Below are positions 27,153 through 36,184 of a DNA stretch of 64,000 bases, one piece after another. The translations under genes and the position numbers were made by a program. How positions within the stretch are numbered: position 1 is the stretch's first letter; every line of letters starts with the position of its first letter. The stretch covers positions 248,001 through 312,000 of the forward strand of contig JBMOMJ010000039.1 in the NCBI GenBank assembly GCA_049324695.1. Reading direction: 5' to 3'. Origin of the DNA: PMG-095 sp049324695 (lineage in GTDB: Bacteria; Myxococcota_A; Polyangia; Polyangiales; Polyangiaceae). The notes under the pieces are model-generated. The model worked only from the letters and a program-made list of their open reading frames with translations. It was not told the DNA's origin and did no database searches.

Positions 27153-29483
27153 TTACCGCGCTGGGCCGCCGGCGAGCACGCGCTCAGCGAGCGTAATCAC
27201 AACGCTCTGTCCGGGGTCGCGCGCAGAGCTCGCTAGCGTGACCCGGTACTGGCCCGCCGCGATTCGAAAGGCGTGTGCATGCGGATCCCAGCGGGCGAGG
27301 AGCTTTGGCACCAGTGTGACGCCAACGTCGCGAGTCGCGCCGGCAGCAAGCTCCGTTTTCGCGAAGCCAGCAAGGTGCTTGGGGCTATCCCAGCCGCCGG
27401 CGACGGGCGATACGTAAATTTGTGCGACATCGTGGCCGGTGCGCGTGCCGGTGTTGCGCACGCGGAAGCTGACGCGCACGTCGGCGTTTTCTTCGCGCGC
27501 GACGAGACCATCGCGAGCAAAGGTCGTGTAGGAGAGGCCGTGGCCGAAGGGGAAGAGCGGCTCGAGCTTCTTGAGGTCATACCAGCGGTAGCCCACCGCG
27601 GCGCCCTCGTCGTAGCGCACGTCGATGACGTCGTTCTTGGCGACGACGTTGGCGGCGCCCGTGTCGGGCTGCTTGGAAGCGTTCATGCCGGCGATGGTGC
27701 TACGCGGGAGCTGCTGCGCACTGCGCGGGAAGCTCGCGGGAAGATGGCCGGAGGGGTTTACGGCGCCACTCAATATGCGAGCGATAGCGGGGCCGCCGCG
27801 ACTACCGGGATACCAGGCTTCGACGACGGCCGCAGTGCGCTCGATCCAGGGCATGAGCACGGGACCACCTGTCTCGAGCACCACGACCGTGCGGCGGTTG
27901 GCGCGTGCGACGGCGTCGATGAGCGCTTCCTGTTCGTTCGGGAGCTCGATCGGAAAGTCGAGCGACTCGGCGGTCCATTGCGTCGCGAAAACGAGCGCGA
28001 TGTCGACGCGCTTGGCGGCAGTGGCGGCGGCTTTGGGATCGGCGCCGTCTTGCCACTCGATGACTGCGTTCGGCAGCTCGGCGCGCAGTGCTTCGAGCGG
28101 TGACGAGCGCGCATATACTTCGGGGCCGGGCCAGTGCTTGAGACCGACGCCCGGGACTGCGTTTCCGCCGGGCGCGTAGACCTGCGCTGAGCCGCCACCA
28201 GAGAGCACGCCTTTGTCCGCGTGACCGCCCACCACCAAGATGCGTAGGTTGGCGCGGGGTAGCGGAAGGACGCCCTTGTTCTTCAAGAGCACGATACCGG
28301 CTTCGGCAGCCGCCTGCGTGACGGCCGCGTGCGCGGCAAAGTCGATGGGAGCCGGCGCGACGGGTTGGTCGATCGCCCCTTTCTCGATCAGCGTGCGGAC
28401 GATGCGCGTCACCATTTCGTCGAGTCGCGCCGGGCTCACTTCACCGCGCTGGATTGCGGCGGCGAGCTTGTCGCGCCACACGTAGCTGCCGGCCTTCATG
28501 ACGCCGGTCTCCTGATCGAGGCCGTGATTGGCGTCGAGCACGGTGTCGCGCTGCGCGCCCCAATCTGTCATCACGTAGCCGCGGAACTGCCAGTCCTGCT
28601 TCAGCACGCGGTTCAGGAGCCAGTCGTTCTGACAGGCGTGGACGCCGTTCACGAGATTGTAGCTGCACATCACCGAGCCCGGATCGCCGTGCTCGACAGC
28701 GAGCTCGAACGCCAACAGATCCGACTCGCGCGCCGCGGACTCGTCGATGATCACGTTGACCGAGCGCCGCGCAGTCTCCTGATCGTTGAAGGCAAAGTGT
28801 TTGACGGTCGAGACGATGTGGTTCGACTGAATGCCGCGCACATACGCGCCGACCATGACGCCAGCGAGCAGCGGATCCTCGCCCGCATACTCGAAATTGC
28901 GGCCGTTTCCCGGCTCACGCAGCAGGTTCACGCCACCCGCCAGCATCACGTTGAAGCCAGACGCGCGCGCTTCGTTACCGAGCATCCTCCCACTTCGCTC
29001 GGCGAGCTCCGGGTCCCAGCTGGAGGCCGTCAGGATGCCCGAAGGCAAGAGCGTACGCTCGAGCGCAGGCGGCGCCTCGCCCTGTGTCGCGACACCGCTG
29101 CCGGCGTCGCATTGCCATTGAGGCGTGAGCCCGAGGCGGGGCACGCCCGGAACGAATCCCGCCGACTGCGGGCGCGCCTCCGGAAAGCGGTAGTCGTTCC
29201 AGGGTTTTTGGATGCCGAAGAAGCCGGTAACGACCGTGAGCTTCTCCTCTACGCTCATGGCGCGCACGAGCCGAGCCGTGCGCTCCGCCGGCGACACGCT
29301 GCGATCCTGCCAACTGAGCCCGCTGGCGGGCGCGGCGGGAACACCGGAGCCAGAAGGAGATGGAGATGGAGACGGAGACGGAGACGGCGTCGCTGGGAGC
29401 ACCTGCGAGCAACCGAACAGCGCAAAAAGGCCCAGCAGGCTTAGAGAGCGACGTGCTCGGAACCAGCCTCGCATCGAAATCAT
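27153..29483 (-). CDS. GH3 beta-glucosidase lipoprotein
   Basis: A 776-residue exported enzyme. The signal peptide ends in a lipobox (LFALFGCSQ) and is followed by a Pro-Ser repeat linker. The GH3 N-domain has the KHF motif (IVSTVKHFAFND) and the nucleophile Asp in GYVMTDWGAQRD. The GH3 C-domain (GIVLLKNKGVLPL) and a fibronectin-III-like domain (VRNTGTRTGHDVAQIYVSP) follow. It should hydrolyse beta-glucosides at the cell surface. The ATG at 29483 has AAGGAAG upstream; the longer open frame lacks a signal sequence. Confidence 0.92.
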   Translation of the reverse strand: MISMRGWFRARRSLSLLGLFALFGCSQVLPATPSPSPSPSPSPSGSGVPAAPASGLSWQDRSVSPAERTARLVRAMSVEEKLTVVTGFFGIQKPWNDYRFPEARPQSAGFVPGVPRLGLTPQWQCDAGSGVATQGEAPPALERTLLPSGILTASSWDPELAERSGRMLGNEARASGFNVMLAGGVNLLREPGNGRNFEYAGEDPLLAGVMVGAYVRGIQSNHIVSTVKHFAFNDQETARRSVNVIIDESAARESDLLAFELAVEHGDPGSVMCSYNLVNGVHACQNDWLLNRVLKQDWQFRGYVMTDWGAQRDTVLDANHGLDQETGVMKAGSYVWRDKLAAAIQRGEVSPARLDEMVTRIVRTLIEKGAIDQPVAPAPIDFAAHAAVTQAAAEAGIVLLKNKGVLPLPRANLRILVVGGHADKGVLSGGGSAQVYAPGGNAVPGVGLKHWPGPEVYARSSPLEALRAELPNAVIEWQDGADPKAAATAAKRVDIALVFATQWTAESLDFPIELPNEQEALIDAVARANRRTVVVLETGGPVLMPWIERTAAVVEAWYPGSRGGPAIARILSGAVNPSGHLPASFPRSAQQLPRSTIAGMNASKQPDTGAANVVAKNDVIDVRYDEGAAVGYRWYDLKKLEPLFPFGHGLSYTTFARDGLVAREENADVRVSFRVRNTGTRTGHDVAQIYVSPVAGGWDSPKHLAGFAKTELAAGATRDVGVTLVPKLLARWDPHAHAFRIAAGQYRVTLASSARDPGQSVVITLAERVLAGGPAR

Positions 29484-29656
29484 GGTGCAGCTTCCTTTAG
29501 GCGAGACGCAAGCGTAGAACGCCAGGCGACGACCAGCCTGCCAGAAGCGGCAACGACATGGAACCGGTTCCCGTGCCGGCGAGAACTGAAAGGTGCCCGC
29601 CGGCCGACGTCGGATCATCCCTGAGACCGGCGGAGCTCGCTCGCGCATCACACAGT

Positions 29657-32086
29657 TTAGTCGATTCGGTGCGTCGAGCTCGCCAATCTAGTGATGCGAT
29701 CGAAGCGCTCGGTGAACGCGCCGAAGCCGCACGCGATCGAGAGCGCACGACCCTCATTGATCGCTGGCGCGGCCGCGCGATGGTCCTCCTCAGCGAGGTA
29801 GATGCGCGCTTCGAGCTCCCAGGCGCGCAGCGCCACCTCGATTTCTCCCGTCCGCGCGGTCCATTCGCGGGCGAGTTCGAGGTGGCGGCGTGCCGCGCGC
29901 GGAGCGGCCTGAGTGTGCTCCAGAGCACAGCGGCCGAGGATCACGTGCGCGTGAGCGGCGTGTCCCTGCCAGCCGAGATCGACTAGGCCAGCGAGGTTTT
30001 CTTCGGTCATGGCCCGCGCGGCATCCAGCTGACCTAGATCGAGTAGGTGCTCCGCTTCCCAGAGAGCGCGGCGGGCGAGCGGACGATCGCCGAGGGTGCG
30101 GGCGCGGGCGAATTCGCGCGATGCTTCGTCCGTGCGTCCGAGATCGTGCAAGATGCTCGCGCGGAGCGCCACGGCTCGCACGTGCTCGGAGTGTGCCTCG
30201 ACGTGCTCGGCAGCTTCCGCCGCAGCCTCAACGAGTGCGAGCGCATCAGTGAACGCGCCAGCTAGTCGCCGGGTGTATGCAAGCGTCCGCAGACCCGTCG
30301 ACAAAGATTCGATGTCTCCGCTCGCGCGCGCGAGGGCGTTGCAAGCGAGATAGCAACGCACTGCAAACTCGAGATCGCCAAGCGCACCCGCGTAAAGGCC
30401 CAGATCGTAAGCGATGCGCGCGCGCCGCTCGGACGGAAGCCCCTCAGGCGTGCGGCTCGGATCTCCGCCGCTGCAGAAGCTCCGAAGAATGCGCGCTCCG
30501 CGGCTCATCGCACCGAGCTTGAGGCCCAGGTGAGAAAAACCACCGAGCCGCCGCAGGTAGATGTACACCGCGCCTTCGACGTCGCCCGAGCGCAACGTGT
30601 GGTCGAGCAAAAGTTCGTGTGCGTCGAGTAACTCGATGTCGATCGGAGTCGGCGCATGGATGTCGAGACGCGCCGCCAGCCGCTCGCGTTCGATCGCGTG
30701 GAGCGGTGCTTCCGTCGCGCCGAGCGTTCCGTGAAAGTACTCGGCGACAAACGGGTGCAGACCGTAAGTCTCATGATCGTCGGAGGAAAAGACCAACCCG
30801 AGCCGTTCGAGGCGCCGCAGCAACGTCGCGATGCGAGCAGCGTCAAACCCTGCAATAGCACCCGCCACAAGTCCGCCGGCCCGCGCGATCGCCTCGAGCA
30901 GCACGGTGTCGGCACCACTCGGGAACGCGGCCAGCCGCGCGAGCAGGTCGCGCTCGGCGGGCGACAGCGCTCGCGTGTACGCGCTCAAGATCTGTAGCAA
31001 GCGCCGAGCCTGTCCGTCATCGCGCGCCCGATCACCGAGCCTCTCGGGTGTGAACACTCGCTCGAGCTCCTCGAGTTTCTTGGTCGGTGAGCGATCGCCG
31101 AGCACGTTCTCCGCGTAGGCGCCAAGCACACTCAGCGAGAGCGCGTGCCAGCCGCAGTGCTCGACGAGCGACTGACGCAGCGCCGGGGCCATCGCAACGC
31201 CAAATGTGCCGAGGAGCTCACCAGCTTCAGCGTCCGAGAGCGGCTCCAGCTTCACGGTCGAGAGCCCATTGCCCTCCCACGATGTGAGATCAGTGAGCTC
31301 GAAACGTGACGTGACGAGCGCACGCGCTGTGCCGAGACCACAAGCCATCCGGATCAAAAAACGCCGCAGCGCGCCGTCCACGATGCGCCCGTAAGTCGTC
31401 TCCTCTTCACCGCTGCCTTGGAGCACCTCGAGGCCATCGATCACGAGAACGTGCGGAGTCCCGACTGAAAGTGCCCGTTCGAGTGCGACGACGCGGTCAC
31501 CGGCGGCAACGGTCGCGTCGGCAGGCGCGAAGTACGCCAGCGCGCGATCAAAAAACGCCTCTACGCGGTCGTCGTCGTAAAAGCTGTAAACAAAGACACC
31601 AGCCGAACGCGGACCATCGCCCATCAGCGTGATGACACGCTCGACGAGCGCTGTCTTCCCGGCGCCACCCAGCGCAACCAGCGCCACCACGCGTTCGCGC
31701 GGCGCAGCCTCCGCAATCCAAGCGCGAACCCGTTCCACGAGCGCCGCTCGACCGACGAACACACGGGCACGTGGCAGCGCATGCTCATAGCGCACCCAAA
31801 ACTCCGCTCTCGATTCGAACGCGCGGCGTGCGTCGGGCGCGTCGGGCGCCTCGGTCGCAACAATCAGCTCCTCCTCGGCAATCCCGAGTTCGACTGCGAT
31901 CCGCGCGAGGATCCGGCGCCGGCTCGGGTGCCGCACTCCGAACTCGCCACCCTGATTCACCTCCCCTGATTCGTAACGTCGATACGTTCGCACATCGACG
32001 CCCACGAGGGCGGCGGCCTGCTCTTGCGTGAGATTCAGGCCCAGACGGGCATCGACGAGCAAACGAGCGTTGAACGAAAGGGGCAC
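29657..32086 (-). CDS. HTH-NB-ARC STAND-type regulator
   Basis: An 809-residue protein starting with an XRE-like helix-turn-helix (LTQEQAAALVGVDVRTYRRYESGEV). An NB-ARC/STAND NTPase follows, with Walker A GGAGKTA at ~140-146 and Walker B HVLVIDGLEVL. The C-terminal half is helical and TPR-like (many A-R-A-L repeats from ~residue 500). STAND proteins act as nucleotide switches; with a DNA-binding head this is probably a transcription regulator or a sensor for defence or development. It starts with GTG and is divergent from a 2OG oxygenase gene 105 bp away. Confidence 0.85.
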   Translation of the reverse strand: MPLSFNARLLVDARLGLNLTQEQAAALVGVDVRTYRRYESGEVNQGGEFGVRHPSRRRILARIAVELGIAEEELIVATEAPDAPDARRAFESRAEFWVRYEHALPRARVFVGRAALVERVRAWIAEAAPRERVVALVALGGAGKTALVERVITLMGDGPRSAGVFVYSFYDDDRVEAFFDRALAYFAPADATVAAGDRVVALERALSVGTPHVLVIDGLEVLQGSGEEETTYGRIVDGALRRFLIRMACGLGTARALVTSRFELTDLTSWEGNGLSTVKLEPLSDAEAGELLGTFGVAMAPALRQSLVEHCGWHALSLSVLGAYAENVLGDRSPTKKLEELERVFTPERLGDRARDDGQARRLLQILSAYTRALSPAERDLLARLAAFPSGADTVLLEAIARAGGLVAGAIAGFDAARIATLLRRLERLGLVFSSDDHETYGLHPFVAEYFHGTLGATEAPLHAIERERLAARLDIHAPTPIDIELLDAHELLLDHTLRSGDVEGAVYIYLRRLGGFSHLGLKLGAMSRGARILRSFCSGGDPSRTPEGLPSERRARIAYDLGLYAGALGDLEFAVRCYLACNALARASGDIESLSTGLRTLAYTRRLAGAFTDALALVEAAAEAAEHVEAHSEHVRAVALRASILHDLGRTDEASREFARARTLGDRPLARRALWEAEHLLDLGQLDAARAMTEENLAGLVDLGWQGHAAHAHVILGRCALEHTQAAPRAARRHLELAREWTARTGEIEVALRAWELEARIYLAEEDHRAAAPAINEGRALSIACGFGAFTERFDRITRLASSTHRID

Positions 32087-32191
32087 AGCGCCGCTCAGCT
32101 TATCGCGTCGAGCCGCTCCACAAACAGCCTCTGCCCGGTTCCGCCCGGTCCCGCCCTGTCGTCACTCCCTCTACAGAATGATGGTAGACGC

Positions 32192-32764
32192 ATGACCTCC
32201 CCACGAAAAACCCAGCTCCTCGGCGACAGCATCTTCACCGTCACCAACGTTCTAGCGGAGGTGGAATGCACCGAATGGATTCGCACCACGGAAACGCGCG
32301 GCTTCTCATCAGCCCCCATCACGACCGCCTACGGCTTCGTAATGGCTCCGTCGGTCCGCAACAACACCCGCGTCATCATCGACGATCGCGAGCGCGCGGC
32401 GGCGCTCTGGAAACGCCTCTCCGCATTCGTCCCCCAGACACTCGAAAACCACTCGGTCGTCGGCCTGAACGAGCGTTTTCGCGTCTATCGCTATGATCCC
32501 GGCCAGTACTTCCGTTGGCACTCGGACGGCCCGTTCGTCCGCAACCCTCGAGAACAAAGCCTGCTCACCCTCATGGTCTACCTGTCCGACGACTTCACCG
32601 GCGGCAGCACGGACTTCGACACACGACGTGATGCCCTACGCGTCACGCCGCAGGCAGGAATGGCGCTCGTCTTCGAGCACCCCTTGCGCCACCAAGGCGC
32701 GCCCGTCACCGCTGGGCGAAAGTACGTGCTGCGCACCGATGTGATGTATCGGCAGAACGAATGA
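32192..32764 (+). CDS. Prolyl-4-hydroxylase-like 2OG-Fe(II) oxygenase
   Basis: A 190-residue protein with the P4Hc fold. Iron ligands are His110 and Asp112 (FRWHSDGPF) and His167 (LRHQG), with a basic 2-oxoglutarate-binding residue in GRKYVLRTD. LMVYLSDDFTGGSTDF is the typical strand. It probably hydroxylates a protein or peptide side chain. The start at 32192 removes a non-coding-looking extension. Confidence 0.88.
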   Translation: MTSPRKTQLLGDSIFTVTNVLAEVECTEWIRTTETRGFSSAPITTAYGFVMAPSVRNNTRVIIDDRERAAALWKRLSAFVPQTLENHSVVGLNERFRVYRYDPGQYFRWHSDGPFVRNPREQSLLTLMVYLSDDFTGGSTDFDTRRDALRVTPQAGMALVFEHPLRHQGAPVTAGRKYVLRTDVMYRQNE

Positions 32765-32822
32765 AAATCGCTGTGATCCCCGGCCGCGAGATGGCATCGC
32801 CGACGACGGCGGACGCGTACAC

Positions 32823-33110
32823 CTACGGACATTCAGGAAGACTCAGCAGGTTGTTGGGGTGCTCTCCATCAGCGGTTGTTTTTAGGTACTCGGTTCCTCG
32901 AGCAGTTTTGGCAACTATCACATCGACAGTATGGCCATCCGGCCTCGACACATAGAAGGACCACCTTTTTGTATTGATGCCTTCAATGGCTTCTAGCTGA
33001 GTGAGCTTCCAACGAGAACGGTCGTCGTTGAACCCTCCTACGTGAGTGATGCGCTCGTGGGCACTAGTTCGGTCGGACTTGTTGATACAGCTGATCCGCA
33101 ATCGCGCCAT
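32823..33110 (-). CDS. DUF3892 protein
   Basis: A 95-residue protein matching the DUF3892 pattern throughout: ISCINKSDR, HERITHVGG, WKLTQLEAIEGI, FYVSRPDGHTVDVIVA and a C-terminal YLKTTADGEHPNNLLSLPEC. The family is small, widespread and of unknown function. It converges with the 2OG oxygenase gene. Confidence 0.9.
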   Translation of the reverse strand: MARLRISCINKSDRTSAHERITHVGGFNDDRSRWKLTQLEAIEGINTKRWSFYVSRPDGHTVDVIVAKTARGTEYLKTTADGEHPNNLLSLPECP

Positions 33111-33316
33111 GGTGTGTGCTCCGCGTGATTCTCGAGCTCATTCTGGGTGCAGCTCGATTATTCGATTCGCTAAGTTGATATGTCGCGGGCTGCCGATATC
33201 CCCCTCGCACTGATCCATATTCAACGATTTTGAACGCGGAAGCCTCGAGACGAGCGGCACGCCATCGCACCGCGTCCAATCTCCGAGTGTTAGTTCGTGG
33301 ATGAATCGGCGGAAGG

Positions 33317-34041
33317 TTATCCAGATGAACGAAGGGCATTCCGCAGCCGCTCGAGCCGCCTTTCCACAGCTTTGCGCGTTGTACCCAGGAGATTGGCCAT
33401 TTCCAACCGCGTGTAACCGAGCGCGGCGAGTTGCACGAGCTCGCGATCGCGAGGTTCTAAGCTTGCGAGAAGACGACGCACATCACACGCAAGCTGCGCA
33501 CTACTTGGAACTGACGGCGGTAGGCCGAGATTGTCCTCCGTGAACAAAAGCCCTCCATTTTCAAGCGACCATCGCCGGTAACATTCGCGAACACGAGTAC
33601 ACAGGCGCCGACAAAAAAAGTCTTCAAAGATGCCCCGCGAGCCGGATCCCAGCTCCGAGGAACAAGAACGCGGTCACGAAAGTAGACAAGGGAAGCAGCG
33701 ACGGTCTCGCATGCAAGCTCCGTCGCGTCATCGTGATCGATTGGTCGAGGTGGCCTTCTGATAGCGCCGAAACCCTTGCGAGCACATTCGACGAAGATCT
33801 TCCCAGAGAGACACCAGGCAAGAACAACCTGATAACCGTATTCGGCAAGCGCGCGACGGAACGCGATCCAGTCGGCGCCGCGGTAACCGCGCCACACGAG
33901 TGTCTCGACCAGCTCCTTGTCTTCCGCCAGGCGCTCGAGACGCCGATCCGCGGTAGAACCTGCGAACTCTGCGAGACACAGGCCATTCCCAAGCTCCAAC
34001 GGTCGTACTGCGATTGCTGCGAAAGCGTCACGCGCGCGCAT
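33317..34041 (-). pseudogene. Sigma-70-region-4-like protein, one-base frameshift
   Basis: The first part (from the ATG at 34041) reads GYRGADWIAFRRALAEYGYQVVLAWCLSGKIF, then LACETVAASLVYFRDRVLVPRSWDPARGASLKTFFVGACVLVFANV, a pattern I know from actinobacterial and myxobacterial sigma-like proteins. In the present frame it then degenerates. Adding one T on the coding strand near 33580 restores NVYRRWSLEN and joins the frame that runs to 33317, which has an HTH (LEPRDRELVQLAALGYTRLEMANLLGTTRKAVERRLERLR). Either the gene is broken or the base call is wrong. It lies 80 bp downstream of the caspase gene. Confidence 0.75.
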
Positions 34042-34121
34042 AGTGGCAGAGAGGGGAATGCGTTCCCGGTTAGATTCGATGTCGGGCTCGCTTGGACCAC
34101 GACGGTCGTTGCGAAAACGCG

Positions 34122-36170
34122 CTATCGCGAGTGGCGATCGAGCACGGCAATCAAGTCTTTCCAATCAAAATAACTGAAGGCCTCTCTCAACCCGTCCAAG
34201 CGACCTCGTTCCTCGAGCCAGTCGAGCGTTCCCTGTCCCTCATCCCCCCGACTGAACCTCGCCTTGTCCGCTAGTGGAATACCGAAGTAGTCAGCCAGAT
34301 CGTCCCAACGCCGGACTAGAGCTTTCTTGATGGCCAGTCGAGCCTTGGGTGACAAGGGCGACGCGGCATGTCCGTTTCGACTCGAGTGCGCCTTAAAGTC
34401 GTCAATCGGAACGATCGGCGCCTGCTTGGTTTTCAGGTTGAGCGCGATCGGAAAGTTGTTTTCAACGTCTTGAGCTTTCAGGATTGGATGCTGGGGACCT
34501 TTTAGTGGGACGTTTTCAGCGATGTGGTGAAACACATCCAATACTCGAATGACATCGTCGTCCCGGTTCATGGCATCACCGGCGAGCGCTTCCAATAGGT
34601 AGGCAGTAAAGAGGCTGTTCTTCATCCCCGGCATCACGAGCGACGATTCGTCGGCACGCGACGAAGCCATGACTACTCGCCCAGCGCCTCGCCCGAGTAC
34701 CTCGTAAGTCTTGTCGTCGAGACCTGCCTTGAAGACCGTCGTCGTATCAGCCGTCTTTACGTACGCAGCGCCCGCCGAGTGGCAAGCATCGAAAAGAACG
34801 ACGAGCCGGGACGACCTGATGCCCGCTAAGAGCTGAGTGAGCTCGTTGGTGCTGAGCGCCGTGCGCGAATGGTCGTTTGGGTCGTAGTCGAATGGAAGCA
34901 AGTACGCCTCCGCATCGCTGCCGGTCCCGATTCGAGCGCCGTGACCAGAAAAGAACACGACGACGGTGTCGTCGTGACGGGCATCGTTCGCCAAACGCTG
35001 CAAACCGAGTCTGAATCGCTGGGCAGTTGCTTGCCCGTCGAGCAATAGCTCCACGTTGCCCTGTGGGTATCCGCATCGCGTTGGCGACTGCAACAATGTT
35101 GCGATATCCCGCGCATCATTCAAGACGATTTCCGGGAGGCGCGAGATGCGCGGATAGTTCGCAACGCCCACTAGCAATGCCCGTCCCTGCTCGAAGCGCG
35201 GAGACGTAGAACCTCTTGGCGGCTCGATGGAGGGCGGTCGCGGGTCGACCCGCGCCGGTCCCTTCGTCTGCGACGCCCGCGTCGAGAACGTTCGGAAATT
35301 GCGAGCGCGGAGGTTCCAGCGCCGCGCCAGTTGGGAGATGGTAACCGATCCTTCTTCGGAGGTAACCAAAACTACTTTCGCGCCCTTCGCTAAGACCTGG
35401 AAAGCTGCGTCGTGATCAGCGTCCGAGCGCATGACGAACTGAAGCGAGTCGACGGCGAAGACTGGAAGGAAGGCACTCTCGGTCAAGAGCCCAGGGAAGT
35501 CGAAGCGGCTGAAGGGAACACGACGCTCGTTGAATGCGGATGCTACCAGTTCCTGGAAATCGGACGGCTGTGTCGTGAACCGCAAAAGCACGGGCGCCGC
35601 ACGGGCCGGATCGCGGAGATAATCCCGCGTGAGACTGAGGACGATCCGACGAGCGCTGTCGGGAACGGACTGTGTTCGGACTATCACGACGCGAGCAGAG
35701 CTTTCGCGGAGCCCTGCTCGGAGATCGCGACAGAGGTCCTTGTCCTCCTCACTCGCGGGAGTGTCTGCTTCCTCTCGGACCAGCACCGCTTGTTGACGGT
35801 CTACGAACGCCGTCACTTCACGCACGCCCATGCGCGCGAGCTCCTTGTGAGGAAGAGCTACTAGACCGGCCTGGACGACCCGCTCGCTCTCCTTGGGGTC
35901 GTTGGAGGAAAGCACGACACAGCCTTCCACTCGCTCGTGCGGCGCGAGCTGATCCACGAGCTTCCTGACCGCTTCGATGACCGCCTCGAGCGGCGCGACT
36001 GCTGCGACGCCAACCACCGAGACGGTACTCGTACCGCGCCACGCTTGAAATGTTAGCGAGATCGGCGCATCCACCGGGGGAACGACCCGGTATCCGCGCT
36101 CCACGTAGCAGTCTTTTGCGCGCGTGAACAGAAGCTCGCTGAAGTGAGTTTCCTGTTTGAGCTGTGTCAC
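34122..36170 (-). CDS. Caspase-family protein with C-terminal adaptor-like domain
   Basis: A 682-residue protein. Residues ~328-575 are a C14 caspase-like domain with catalytic His410 (FFSGHGAR) and Cys463 (LFDACHSAG). The N-terminal ~290 residues form alpha/beta segments I cannot name. The last ~75 residues (ARLAIKKALVRRWDDLADYF, then LDWLEERGRLDGLREAFSYF) are helical and look like a bacterial effector-associated or death-fold-like domain. The GTG start follows GAGGTAAGC, 14 bp after the ATPase stop. Proteases of this sort act as effectors that cleave cell proteins once triggered; the ATPase partner may be the trigger. Confidence 0.88.
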   Translation of the reverse strand: MTQLKQETHFSELLFTRAKDCYVERGYRVVPPVDAPISLTFQAWRGTSTVSVVGVAAVAPLEAVIEAVRKLVDQLAPHERVEGCVVLSSNDPKESERVVQAGLVALPHKELARMGVREVTAFVDRQQAVLVREEADTPASEEDKDLCRDLRAGLRESSARVVIVRTQSVPDSARRIVLSLTRDYLRDPARAAPVLLRFTTQPSDFQELVASAFNERRVPFSRFDFPGLLTESAFLPVFAVDSLQFVMRSDADHDAAFQVLAKGAKVVLVTSEEGSVTISQLARRWNLRARNFRTFSTRASQTKGPARVDPRPPSIEPPRGSTSPRFEQGRALLVGVANYPRISRLPEIVLNDARDIATLLQSPTRCGYPQGNVELLLDGQATAQRFRLGLQRLANDARHDDTVVVFFSGHGARIGTGSDAEAYLLPFDYDPNDHSRTALSTNELTQLLAGIRSSRLVVLFDACHSAGAAYVKTADTTTVFKAGLDDKTYEVLGRGAGRVVMASSRADESSLVMPGMKNSLFTAYLLEALAGDAMNRDDDVIRVLDVFHHIAENVPLKGPQHPILKAQDVENNFPIALNLKTKQAPIVPIDDFKAHSSRNGHAASPLSPKARLAIKKALVRRWDDLADYFGIPLADKARFSRGDEGQGTLDWLEERGRLDGLREAFSYFDWKDLIAVLDRHSR

Positions 36171-36184
36171 CGCTTACCTCTCGC

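Noticed and set aside
29340..29400. GGAGAT-type hexanucleotide repeats
   Set aside because: They encode the Pro-Ser linker of the GH3 lipoprotein and need no separate explanation.
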